Origin: Pseudoalteromonas caenipelagi
Lineage (GTDB): Bacteria; Pseudomonadota; Gammaproteobacteria; Enterobacterales; Alteromonadaceae
DNA length: 64,000 bases
Direction: 5' to 3'
Assembly (NCBI RefSeq): GCF_013140855.1
Contig: NZ_JABBPG010000001.1
Coordinates: 434,001 to 498,000, forward strand
Shown here: one piece after another, positions 44,383 through 52,107 of the stretch
How positions within the stretch are numbered: position 1 is the stretch's first letter
How the letters are laid out: each line of letters opens with the position of its first letter
Notes under the pieces: generated by a model
The model's input: the letters and a program-made list of their open reading frames with translations, nothing else
Told to the model about the DNA's origin: nothing
Databases searched by the model: none
Made by a program: the position numbers and the translations under genes

Positions 44383-45606
44383 ATGACAACATACGGCATA
44401 GGCACCCAATCACAACAACAAGCCCTTGATGCACTTGAAGATATGACACAGGGAATACAGCCCATTGCATATCAAGAGTATGAAGCGCGCATCGCAAAAG
44501 CCCAGCGTTATATGCAGCACCACGGTATAGATGCGATTTATTTAAATGCAGGTACCAACCTCAAGTATTTTACCGGCATGCAGTGGTATGCAAGCGAGCG
44601 ATTAGTTGGCGCAATTTTACCCGCATCTGGAGGTGTTGAGTTTATCGCCCCTACATTTGAAATCGGTTCTTTGCTTGATTATCAGGTGATTGAAGGCCCT
44701 ATTAATGACTGGCAAGAACACGAAAGCCCATATACGCTATTTGCTAATGTTCTAAAAAACATGGGCATAAGCGACCAAGCAACCATAGGTATAGACGAAA
44801 GTACGGCATTTTTTGTTGCCGATGGCATAGCCAAAGCGGCGCCTACCTTGAACTTAATTAACGCCAAGGAAGTGACAGCCCACTGTAGAATGCATAAGTC
44901 TGAAAACGAATTAGCGCTGATCCAGCGAGCTATGGATATGACACTTGCGGTGCACAAAGCCACAGCAAGTATGTTGCATGAGGGCATTACTACGACAGAA
45001 GTTGAAGCATTCATTAATAAAGCGCATAAAAAAGTGGGCGCAACAGGCAATTACTTTTGCATTGTTTTGTTTGGCAAAGCCAGTTCATTTCCACATGGCG
45101 TTAAAGAGCCTCAAGCACTCAAAAAAGGTGATGTTGTACTGGTAGATACTGGCTGTAAACTTGAAGGTTACTTGTCTGATATCACGCGTACCTATGTGTT
45201 TGGCGAGGCAAACGAACGCCAGCGTACTATGTGGCAACATGAAAAAAATGCACAACTTGCCGCTTTTGGAGCTGCACAAATTGGCGCAACTTGCGGGGAT
45301 GTTGATCACGGTGCACGCAGCTATTTGGCTAATCAAGGGTTAGGCCCGGATTATAATTTACCAGGTTGTCCTCACAGAACAGGGCACGGTATTGGTTTAG
45401 ACATTCACGAATGGCCGTATTTAGTAAAAGATAATCCTCAATTACTCGCGCCTGGTATGTGTTTTAGCAACGAACCTATGTTAGTGGTGCCGAATGAATT
45501 TGGTATTCGTCTGGAGGATCATTTTTACATGACCGAGGCTGGACCAAAATGGTTTACACAGCCAAGCCATAGTATTGATGACCCTTTTGGTTTGAATAAA
45601 GATTAA
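44383..45606 (+). CDS. M24-family Xaa-Pro-type metallopeptidase
   Basis: A 407-residue pita-bread-fold peptidase. An N-terminal creatinase-like domain (to ~170) precedes the catalytic domain with five metal ligands in order: D and D in LVDTGCKLEGYLSDITR, H in HRTGHGIGLDIHE, E in FSNEPML and E in IRLEDHF. That is the dinuclear site of prolidases and Xaa-Pro aminopeptidases. Being 8 nt behind the hydroxyproline dehydrogenase gene, it most likely releases hydroxyproline or proline from short peptides in the cytoplasm, supplying the pathway. This substrate link is inferred from context. Confidence 0.85.
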   Translation: MTTYGIGTQSQQQALDALEDMTQGIQPIAYQEYEARIAKAQRYMQHHGIDAIYLNAGTNLKYFTGMQWYASERLVGAILPASGGVEFIAPTFEIGSLLDYQVIEGPINDWQEHESPYTLFANVLKNMGISDQATIGIDESTAFFVADGIAKAAPTLNLINAKEVTAHCRMHKSENELALIQRAMDMTLAVHKATASMLHEGITTTEVEAFINKAHKKVGATGNYFCIVLFGKASSFPHGVKEPQALKKGDVVLVDTGCKLEGYLSDITRTYVFGEANERQRTMWQHEKNAQLAAFGAAQIGATCGDVDHGARSYLANQGLGPDYNLPGCPHRTGHGIGLDIHEWPYLVKDNPQLLAPGMCFSNEPMLVVPNEFGIRLEDHFYMTEAGPKWFTQPSHSIDDPFGLNKD

Positions 45607-45629
45607 TTAGAACGCTTTACTTTTTGAAC

Positions 45630-45682
45630 GCCCAAAATATACAATACATATATAAAACATATATAGGGTGTATATTTTGGGC
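45630..45682. promoter_or_regulatory. 14-bp inverted repeat over the parD-like start codon
   Basis: GCCCAAAATATACA (45630-45643) and TGTATATTTTGGGC (45669-45682) are perfect arms around 25 bp of AT-rich DNA. The right arm contains the TTG start codon of the ParD-like gene. It can act as an operator for an autoregulating ribbon-helix-helix protein or, in RNA, as a hairpin that hides the start. Confidence 0.7.
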
Positions 45683-45889
45683 ATTGTTAAAATCTCCGAC
45701 GAACTACACGAAGAACTTCGCGCAACCTGCCAAGTCATGTCTCGTTCAATTAATTCTCAAGCAGAGTTTTGGATAAAGATGGGCCGCTTAGCAGAGCTCA
45801 ACCCAGATAAAACCTTTACGCAATTGATCCAAGCCGAACTTGCACAGCATACAAACCAGATACCCGCAGCGAGCACAAAAAATGAATGA
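45677..45889 (+). CDS. ParD-like ribbon-helix-helix antitoxin-type protein
   Basis: A 70-residue protein. GIVKISDELHEELRATCQVMSRSINSQAEFW is the ribbon-helix-helix DNA-binding core of the ParD-like family. I chose TTG at 45677 over GTG at 45668 because family members start MGIVKISDEL and GGGTG lies 6 nt upstream. No RelE/ParE toxin gene follows. Instead the stop codon overlaps the start of a methionine aminopeptidase gene by 8 nt. An inverted repeat covering its own start suggests autoregulation. Whether it is an antitoxin at all is unclear. Confidence 0.75.
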   Translation: MGIVKISDELHEELRATCQVMSRSINSQAEFWIKMGRLAELNPDKTFTQLIQAELAQHTNQIPAASTKNE

Positions 45890-46664
45890 TGTTATCTTAA
45901 AGTCTTCAAAACAAGCTGATTTGATGCGTGAGTCTGGCAACTTGCTTTCGCAAGTTTTTGTTATGTTAGATAGCGTTGTTAAACCCGGTATTTCAACAAT
46001 GACAGTGAATAACCTAGTTGAGCAATTTATAGTAGAAGAACTCAAAGCAAGGCCTGCATCAAAAGGACAATATGGCTATGAATTTGTGCTAAATAGCTCC
46101 GTTAATCACGTTGTTTGTCATGGTATTCCAAATGAATCTCAGATATTAACTGACACCGATATCGTCAATTTTGATATCACTTTAGAGAAAAACGGCTTTA
46201 TCGCTGATTCAAGCAAAATGTACGTGATGCCTAATGCATCAGACGAAGCAAAAAAACTCGTTACTTTAACCGAACAAGCAATGTGGCAAGCAATAAAACT
46301 TGTCAAACCGGGCGTTCGCCTAGGTGATATAGGCCATATTATTTCTAAACTTGCTCATCAAAATGGTTACAGTGTGGTACGTGAGTATTGTGGTCACGGC
46401 ATAGGTGAGCAAATGCATGAGGCCCCTAATGTACTTCACTACGGAAAACCAAATACAGGATTAAAACTGCAAAGTGGCATGACATTCACTATTGAGCCCA
46501 TGATCAATCAAGGTAGCGCACGAATTAAAACTAAAAAAGATGGCTGGACTGTGGTAACCAAAGATAAAAAGCTATCTGCACAATCAGAGCACACTATTTT
46601 AGTAACCGATAACGGATTTGAAGTACTGACTTTACGCCCAGAAGAGGCACATTTGCTGGCCTGA
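45882..46664 (+). CDS. map: Type I methionine aminopeptidase (additional copy)
   Basis: A 260-residue M24A peptidase that removes N-terminal methionine. Metal ligands are in place: D in NFDITLEKNG, D in IADSSKMYV, H in CGHGIGEQMHE, E in TIEPM and E in SEHTILV. Compared with housekeeping MetAP the sequence around the second aspartate (SSKMY for TSRTF) and the HHHHG-type N-terminus are changed, so this is probably a divergent second copy linked to the ParD-like gene, not the essential map next to rpsB. ATG at 45882 overlaps parD-like translation end; an upstream ATG would lie inside that gene. A hairpin terminator follows. Confidence 0.82.
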   Translation: MNDVILKSSKQADLMRESGNLLSQVFVMLDSVVKPGISTMTVNNLVEQFIVEELKARPASKGQYGYEFVLNSSVNHVVCHGIPNESQILTDTDIVNFDITLEKNGFIADSSKMYVMPNASDEAKKLVTLTEQAMWQAIKLVKPGVRLGDIGHIISKLAHQNGYSVVREYCGHGIGEQMHEAPNVLHYGKPNTGLKLQSGMTFTIEPMINQGSARIKTKKDGWTVVTKDKKLSAQSEHTILVTDNGFEVLTLRPEEAHLLA

Positions 46665-46708
46665 TTTCGCAGCTTGAATTGCGCCTAACTCAGCCCTATT
46701 ACCCATTT

Positions 46709-46740
46709 AAAAGGCCAGTGCTCTGTACACCGGCTTTTTA
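46709..46740 (+). terminator. Terminator after map
   Basis: AAAAGGCCAGTG and CACCGGCTTTT pair with one bulged G and one mismatch, followed by a short T-run (TTTTTA), 45 nt after the stop. Confidence 0.6.
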
Positions 46741-46807
46741 AGTCACCGTTTTTGCACACTAAAAATACCGATTCGTAAATAACGCTTAAATACGGTGAGC
46801 TGTTAAG

Positions 46808-47626
46808 CTAGTTAAAAGGCGCACTATGTTCAAGCTGACTGATATCAAAACCTAACATATACAATGCTTTATCAACTTTTCTAAAGTTTTGTTGTGTGGC
46901 TTCACCATACTCTAATTCACATAGATACCGCACAAGCCACGATGCCATTTTATTCGCTCTAAAATTGCGCTCAGCATCTGAACACTTTATTTTGATGCCC
47001 AACAGCTCTCGGTACTGCCGATTAAGTTGTCTCGAACGGTCTTTAGGTCCAGTGAAAGATACAAGATTGCATGTTATAGACTTGAGACTGTCTTGTTTAT
47101 CACCGCTGTCGAGTGATTGATAAAAACCTACAAGTATATAGTTTATATACGCTGCAACTCTCGAGTCATAGATAGTCGTGAGCTCGAACATAAACGAAAA
47201 TACTTTTGTCCAACCACTAGACCAAAGTATTTTTTTCATATTTAAGGACAAAGTTTTGTCATCCTCGAACCAGCCTTTCCATTGTTCAAGCGCAGGCTTC
47301 AACTCACCTTTGCGATATAAGTTCAAGGCATCAATAATATTTGAAGCTTGAACACCTCCCCAATCAAACACTTCTATGCACTGTAAAATGAGTTCATTAT
47401 CCGAAGTAGAGTCAGGAAGCCCAAGTTGACGATCAATACCTACCGTGTATTTACCTGATTTTTCATAGCTATATTTTTTAGCAGCGTCTTTAATTGAAGA
47501 AAACTCTATTACTCCCTTGCGTTTCCCATAATTAATTTTACATTTGTTACCACTCACACTGTTTTTATAGTAATCCGCAAACCCCAAATCATGTAAAGTT
47601 TTAGCCATTATTAAATATGAACTCAT
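46808..47626 (-). CDS. Protein of unknown function with IYDSRVA motif
   Basis: A 272-residue soluble protein with no signal peptide or membrane segment, rich in Lys, Trp and Tyr. FDWGGVQASNI at about 108 and WSSGWTKVFSFMFELTTIYDSRVAAYI at about 155-180 are the most distinctive parts. The tryptophan-rich helix leading into IYDSRVA recalls HhH/OGG-fold glycosylase-like hypothetical proteins often seen in accessory regions; this is a weak resemblance. GAGGG lies 5 nt before ATG 47626, so an earlier in-frame ATG is rejected. It is isolated, in the part of the window where accessory genes begin. Confidence 0.5.
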   Translation of the reverse strand: MSSYLIMAKTLHDLGFADYYKNSVSGNKCKINYGKRKGVIEFSSIKDAAKKYSYEKSGKYTVGIDRQLGLPDSTSDNELILQCIEVFDWGGVQASNIIDALNLYRKGELKPALEQWKGWFEDDKTLSLNMKKILWSSGWTKVFSFMFELTTIYDSRVAAYINYILVGFYQSLDSGDKQDSLKSITCNLVSFTGPKDRSRQLNRQYRELLGIKIKCSDAERNFRANKMASWLVRYLCELEYGEATQQNFRKVDKALYMLGFDISQLEHSAPFN

Positions 47627-47702
47627 ACATCCCTCTTTTCTATTCAATGGTTATTTATTGGCTTTCAAAATAGATTAACTAATGGTAAAAAATAATGGCT
47701 TT

Positions 47703-47769
47703 GGGAGGCTATCTAACTCGAAGCACTTAGATTGTTTACATGTGTTGAGCTTGATAATAATAGCCTCCC
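47703..47769. repeat. 10-bp inverted repeat in the gap after phzF
   Basis: GGGAGGCTAT (47703-47712) and ATAGCCTCCC (47760-47769) are perfect arms around 47 bp. It lies between the PhzF stop and the next minus-strand gene; role unknown. Confidence 0.5.
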
Positions 47770-47863
47770 CACTTGAACATGCCGTAAGCATAAATAACAT
47801 CACGTAGTAAAGCGTTTGTAAGACTTAACTTTTTGAGTGAATCATTCTGTCGCGATCAGTTCG

Positions 47864-48733
47864 CTATAAGGCTACCTTTTGCATCCCAATTTTATCAGCG
47901 AAGCCACCGACCCTAACACGCTTTATACCTCCCTCGCTTGAATCAACTGACGCTGTAATTGTTGAAATACAGTCCATTGCTCGACCTTGCTCGAAAGTAA
48001 AGCGCTTTGAAGAGCCTTGATATAGGTGCTTGGTTAAATAGCATGCCAATGCGCCACTTGCACTTCCTGTCGCTGATTCTTCTGAGATGCCAAATAATGG
48101 TGCAAAGTTACGACAACTTGCCGTCAATTTACTTGATTCATCACACAGTTCAAAAGCATGAATACCAATCACCTCATGTCTTTTACAAAAGTCACTGGTT
48201 AGCTTGTGATTCACTTTAATTTTATCTAAATAACCACTAGGCACAGGGACGATAATATCAGGTAAGCCGGTTGAAACGACCTCTACCGGTAAATATGTTG
48301 ATTCAAGTATCGAAGGCTCTAGTCCAATTAACTCTGATATAGCCTCATAACTCAACACGTCTCGATATTGGGGCAACTGCTGGTCCATAACTATATGGCC
48401 AGTTTCAGAAATGTTTACCTCGAGTATACCAGCTTTGGTTCTTTGTATGTATTTCCCATTGGTTACAACCCCTGACTGATACATCGTCGAAAACGCCGCC
48501 AACGTAGCGTGGCCGCAAAAATCGACTTCGCCCGTTGTAGTAAAAAAAGAGAGCGCATAATCAACTTCTTCATCTTGTGATACAAATGCTGTTTCAGAGT
48601 AACCTACGGCTTGTGCTATGCTTAATTTTTCTTCGTTTGATAAGTCATCTGCATGCAACACCACACCAGCGGGGTTGCCACCAGAGCCATTGCTGGTAAA
48701 GGCGTTAACCAAATGTGCTTCTACTATTTTCAA
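47864..48733 (-). CDS. PhzF-family isomerase/epimerase-like protein
   Basis: A ~289-residue member of the PhzF family, which has a diaminopimelate-epimerase fold. Typical motifs are LVNAFTSNGSGGNPAGVVLH at the N-terminus, QAVGYSETAFV with the catalytic glutamate, VDFCGHATLAAF, and ESATGSASGALACYL in the second half. No other phenazine genes are nearby, so phenazine synthesis is not indicated; most family members of this kind have unknown substrates. The start is uncertain: GTG at 48748, or TTG at 48733 which has GGAG at proper spacing and is used here. Confidence 0.8.
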   Translation of the reverse strand: MKIVEAHLVNAFTSNGSGGNPAGVVLHADDLSNEEKLSIAQAVGYSETAFVSQDEEVDYALSFFTTTGEVDFCGHATLAAFSTMYQSGVVTNGKYIQRTKAGILEVNISETGHIVMDQQLPQYRDVLSYEAISELIGLEPSILESTYLPVEVVSTGLPDIIVPVPSGYLDKIKVNHKLTSDFCKRHEVIGIHAFELCDESSKLTASCRNFAPLFGISEESATGSASGALACYLTKHLYQGSSKRFTFEQGRAMDCISTITASVDSSEGGIKRVRVGGFADKIGMQKVAL

Positions 48734-48748
48734 TATCAATCTCTCCAC

Positions 48749-49120
48749 ACTGTGTGTTTACTTAAGTATGCTAAGAGCCCACCATAGGCCCCAGGCGCAA
48801 CGATACTATGTATATATTTTATTACTTGCCATACTACTAATAATGTCCCCTAGTTTTTTGGGTTCCGCACTCGAGTAACTATTAGTTACACAAGGTATGC
48901 TGATGAATGTACGCTGTAAAATAAAAAATCGGCAAATCGCAAAACGAGGCCTGTTAAAGGTTCTACGGATAAACTATTACAATACCTGATTTATCAAAAC
49001 AGTAGATATTAACGACAAATCATAAATTTTGAAAAATACAATCAATATTAGCGAGCGAAAATAATAGAGTCACCAAATATGGATTAACTATTGTCTAGCG
49101 CTCACTGACCTACCCTCTAT
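48749..49120. other. Intergenic region
   Basis: A 372-bp gap between PhzF and the outer-membrane protein gene, both minus strand. No convincing ORF, hairpin or repeat is seen. It should hold the phzF promoter. Confidence 0.5.
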
Positions 49121-49723
49121 TTAAAATGTATATTTAATCCCTAAGTTAATGCTTTTCCAGCTTTCTGAATGTCCAGAGCTAACCTTAAGATCTGGTAAAA
49201 CTTGATAATCTACAAACAAGGAAACAGATTGTGTAGCTTGGTAATCTAAACCGACTCCATAGGTAAAGCCACTTTCAGACAGTTTAACTAGATGCGGATA
49301 AGTAGTAGTTATATTACCAGCTTGATCTGTATAAGAAATACTCGTAGTTATTTCATAGTTGCTTTTGCTTGTTCCCACTAAACCATAGACCCTCAAAGTA
49401 CTAAAAATGGGATAAGAGGTGTTTATAAATAGCGATGCCTGTGTGTCAATATCTTCTTTGTATTTTGGGTTCGATAAACCATCCACATAAAATGGATGAG
49501 AGTATCCCGACACACCGTAATTATATCTTGCTTCTAACGAAAAATATTCATTAAGTTGATATCCACTAATAGCACCAATGGTTTTAAAATCTCTCTCTGG
49601 TAAGGAAACGTCTTGCGCACTACTTTGTAAACCCAAGTACCAATTACTGTTGCTTTCAGCATGTGCTGAAAATCCTAGTGATAAGGCTATGATAGTAGAT
49701 GTAAATGTGAGTATTTTTTTCAT
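49121..49723 (-). CDS. OmpA-like eight-strand outer-membrane beta-barrel protein
   Basis: A 200-residue exported protein: signal peptide to SAHA-ES, then alternating amphipathic strands (NWYLGLQSSAQDV, IGAISGYQLNEYFSLEARYNYGV, LRVYGLVGTSKSNYEI, GFTYGVGLDYQATQSVSLFVDYQ) ending in the aromatic terminal GIKYTF. The pattern and size match small porin-like barrels of the OmpA-membrane-domain/OmpW type. There is no peptidoglycan-binding domain. AAAGGA lies before the ATG. Function unknown; such proteins are often adhesion or stress factors. Confidence 0.75.
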   Translation of the reverse strand: MKKILTFTSTIIALSLGFSAHAESNSNWYLGLQSSAQDVSLPERDFKTIGAISGYQLNEYFSLEARYNYGVSGYSHPFYVDGLSNPKYKEDIDTQASLFINTSYPIFSTLRVYGLVGTSKSNYEITTSISYTDQAGNITTTYPHLVKLSESGFTYGVGLDYQATQSVSLFVDYQVLPDLKVSSGHSESWKSINLGIKYTF

Positions 49724-49871
49724 TCTAAATCCTTTTGTACAGCTTTCATTTGAACGTGTATTTTTTGAAAAAGAAATTATAAGTACAAAGCTAAAAATAT
49801 CAACTCACATGTTTTTATAGTGCGAGAAAAACCCACAGTTAAAAAGTTAATTTTTTAAGGGCTTTATTTAC

Positions 49872-50487
49872 TCATAACCCCGCCAGCATTAATGAAAATA
49901 CGCTTAACCAAACTAGGTTAAGCCAATATGATATACGTTGATAATAAGCAGCTCGTTTTTTCATTTCATATGCTTTTGCCATTTTCACTAAATAATAAAT
50001 AACTAGTGAAGCAGTTATTACTGACACTAACCTGAAGCAAAAAGGCACGTAAATTGATTTTTGGCTGGCAGCGATTATAACTGGCGAAATTAAAAGCGAG
50101 AAAAGCATAACTAAACCCGCTAAAGAATGAATTTTACAGCTTAAACTAGGGGATTTTGTGTATGGGTCTTTATCCATCGGGAAGTAGCCGGCAATCCAAG
50201 TGCCAATTCCATGTGCAATTATTAGCCACCCAGAAATAGTAATAGCGAGACTTGACTCATTTAGTTAAGCTACTGTCCAGCCAAAAAAGCAAAATATAAA
50301 GCCTAAGGGGTAGTTATTGATGACTGGTGATATTTTTCGGTTGAACTATCAGCCGCACCTAACTCGCTACAAATTGATGTGCATGATTGTAATTTGGGTA
50401 AAATTTCGCAGTAACATACACGCCGACAGTAATCCAAATCGTTGCTATCACCCCTGATAATGTGGCTATACTCTCAATCAAAGCCAT
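49872..50487 (-). pseudogene. Broken DUF998-type membrane protein gene
   Basis: Only the last 101 residues (49872-50177) form an open frame, but the family sequence continues upstream in pieces. From ATG 50487: MALIESIATLSGVIATIWI...YPNYNHAHQF; then after a 1-nt shift near 50372 SELGAADSSTEKYHQSS; after another shift near 50310 NNYPLGFIFCFFGWTVA; then an in-frame TAA near 50267; then SSLAITISGWLIIAHGIGTWIAGYFP joined to MDKDPYTKSPSLSC. HQF-SELGA, YPLG and FP-D are DUF998 landmarks. Two frameshifts and one stop show a dead gene. Confidence 0.75.
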
Positions 50488-50668
50488 ACTCCTTGTGCAG
50501 ACTTCCCTCTATACTAAAAGGCTTATACAACTCATTAACTGATATTGCGTTAATTTACTACACCTTTACACACGGTCAGACTCGATCATGAGGTGTAATA
50601 ATAACTTTTGCCTATTTTACCTTGAGCGCGGGTGGCAACTACAGCAACACACCAAACAATTGACATCA

Positions 50669-51154
50669 TCATTGGTGTGTTTGTTTGCTACCGTTTTCAC
50701 GGATAAATTTAATTGTAAAACCTTTATCTTTTTCTCCTGAAACAAAAACTGTCATGTTTTTATCTTTAGTTAATTGATAATTGAGCTTCTTAGGGAAATC
50801 ATGTTGAACATTCTCAAATATAGCCGTTTCAGCATTGCAACTGGTCAATTTGAAAGCGACAGGCATATCGTTACTGACAACTTTAGCAACATAAAATACC
50901 TCTCCAGACATTTCAACTAATCGTAAAGTTTCTGAGCTTACAATTTTATTTTTTTCGATGGAATATGTATATCCTGCGCCCTCAAGGGTTTTGCTGCTAA
51001 CCTGTTTCCATGATTCATGCATTTGCAGTTTGCTGCTTTTAGCGTTCCAATTACCCACAAGCCATGCCAATGATCCTACCGTATCACATGCTTTTGCTTG
51101 TGCTACTGAGTGAAAGACTAAACACAGAAATACCAAACTTGTTACTCTAAACAT
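50669..51154 (-). CDS. DUF6265-family secreted protein
   Basis: A 161-residue exported protein, signal peptide ending near VAQA-KA. The mature part shows GSLAWLVGNWNAKS, HESWKQVSSKTLEGAGYTYS, ETLRLVEMSGEVFYVAKV, and the signature FENVQHDFPKKLNY, which identify the DUF6265 beta-barrel family (lipocalin-like fold, function unknown). Two cysteines (ACDTV, TSCNAE) may pair. ATG at 51154 is chosen because the signal peptide starts there; a start 15 codons earlier is possible. A 10-bp stem (50646-50681) overlaps the stop codon. Confidence 0.75.
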   Translation of the reverse strand: MFRVTSLVFLCLVFHSVAQAKACDTVGSLAWLVGNWNAKSSKLQMHESWKQVSSKTLEGAGYTYSIEKNKIVSSETLRLVEMSGEVFYVAKVVSNDMPVAFKLTSCNAETAIFENVQHDFPKKLNYQLTKDKNMTVFVSGEKDKGFTIKFIRENGSKQTHQ

Positions 51155-51275
51155 AAAAAACAACCCCACTAGGTTGACGAAAATAGCCATGTAGCCCAAA
51201 AATGGTGGTCAACACTTTTTGGCCCCTCCCAGAAAATAAATAAAGGACAGATAATAAAAAATAAAGGACAGACAC

Positions 51276-51505
51276 CTAAAATCTCTCGTTTATCATCTAC
51301 ATACAGCACAATGTGAGTGTGGTTACTAATCACCGTATAAGCACAGACATCAATACAAAAACCTGTGCTAAAAATAACAAACGCTCCTCTACCCAGACTC
51401 GTCGATGCTCATACAACTTGCCTGTTAGCTTATCGTCTTCGAACAAAAATGCGCGACGAACACACCGTGGTAATACTTAGTATCGGATAGGTGATTTGCC
51501 ACTTC
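51276..51505 (-). pseudogene. Fragment of a REP-associated tyrosine transposase
   Basis: On the minus strand, pieces of the Y1 TnpA-REP family can be read in two frames: SDTKYYH, then RRAFLFEDDKLTGKLYEHRRVWVEERLLFLAQVF, then after a shift IDVCAYTVISNHTHIVLYVDD. The catalytic HTH (HuH) motif is present, but the fragment has frameshifts and no C-terminal half with the tyrosine. Beside it AAATAAAGGACAGA occurs twice (51238-51251 and 51260-51273), a motif commonly found near such elements. Confidence 0.75.
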
Positions 51506-51651
51506 CTTGCTAATCCAATCGTTCACTCCTTGAACTGAGAATTGAAATGGTTTTGAAGAACTAAAAGCTTAGACAAAACATCCAAGGTTTCAAGTTTGAG
51601 TGCCCAAATTGAGTGACTGCCCCTTATTGTCGGTTTCCTTAATGTCGGTTT

Positions 51652-51696
51652 ATAATGCCGAGCTTTGCAGTGTATCTGCAACAGCGACTTGTTAAC
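51652..51696 (-). other. Possible integron attC recombination site
   Basis: Directly after the stop codon of the small secreted protein gene, the minus strand reads GTTAACAAGTCGCTG, then TTGCAG-ATACA-CTGCAA, then AGCTCGGCATTAT. This matches the layout of attC sites: conserved GTTAAC-AAGTCGCTG, an imperfect palindrome with an extrahelical G, and a right core GCATTAT that is one change from GCGTTAT. It is short (45 nt) and the right core is mutated, so it may be inactive. Confidence 0.45.
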
Positions 51697-52005
51697 TTAG
51701 TTTTCATAAATCGCCTTAATCTTACATGTTGTTTCATCGATATGAATAGCCACAGACTTATTTCTGGCTTTGGCAGATAATAATAAAGCATATTCGTCCT
51801 TAAACGATTCCCTTGTCCGATCTAAACAATATCTATTAGGCCAAGTACTGTAACAAGTGCAATCGGTCTTTGTAGCACCTTTTTGAGCAATCGAAATTGT
51901 TTTCCCATCATAGCCGATAGCAATCATTTCAATTGTACCGCTATGCCAGTCGGCGAGAGCAGATGTTGAAAAAAGTAAACCTAGAAATAATAATATTCTA
52001 TTCAT
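51697..52005 (-). CDS. Small secreted cysteine-containing protein
   Basis: A 102-residue exported protein with signal peptide ending ALA-DW and four cysteines in the mature part (TDCTCY, RYCL, TTCK), probably two disulfides. The segment YALLLSAKARNKSVAIHID resembles LSILLAAKMANKKVRIDLS of the gene at 54497; the CxC motif and last cysteine also align, so the two are paralogues. Size and fold hints (small beta-rich domain with one long helix) are like AB5-toxin-B-like small secreted proteins often found as integron cassettes. Function unknown. A possible attC site abuts its stop. Confidence 0.65.
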   Translation of the reverse strand: MNRILLFLGLLFSTSALADWHSGTIEMIAIGYDGKTISIAQKGATKTDCTCYSTWPNRYCLDRTRESFKDEYALLLSAKARNKSVAIHIDETTCKIKAIYEN

Positions 52006-52033
52006 TCTTTGAACTCCGATAAGTTGACGAATG

Positions 52034-52107
52034 ATATGGACTCCCCACTCGGCATCAATGTGCCATAGTGAAGTTGATAAAAAGCTTCAATTGAGGAGAG
52101 TCCATAT
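52034..52107 (+). repeat. Inverted repeat covering the transposase start codon
   Basis: ATATGGACTC (52034-52043) and GAGTCCATAT (52098-52107) are perfect 10-bp arms. The right arm includes the ATG of the IS110-type transposase and abuts its GAGGAG ribosome site. In a read-through transcript the hairpin would block translation, a known way for insertion sequences to avoid expression from outside promoters. Confidence 0.6.

Noticed and set aside
44682..45050. 122-codon open frame antisense to the M24 peptidase gene
   Set aside because: Shadow of a gene with complete metal-ligand motifs.
45677..46664. Classical ParDE toxin-antitoxin module
   Set aside because: No RelE/ParE-type toxin gene is present; the overlapping gene is a methionine aminopeptidase.
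47864..48733. Phenazine biosynthesis locus
   Set aside because: Only a PhzF-fold gene is present; no other phz gene is nearby and the family is functionally broad.
49872..50177. Intact 101-residue membrane protein
   Set aside because: Family sequence continues upstream through frameshifts and a stop, so it is the end of a pseudogene.
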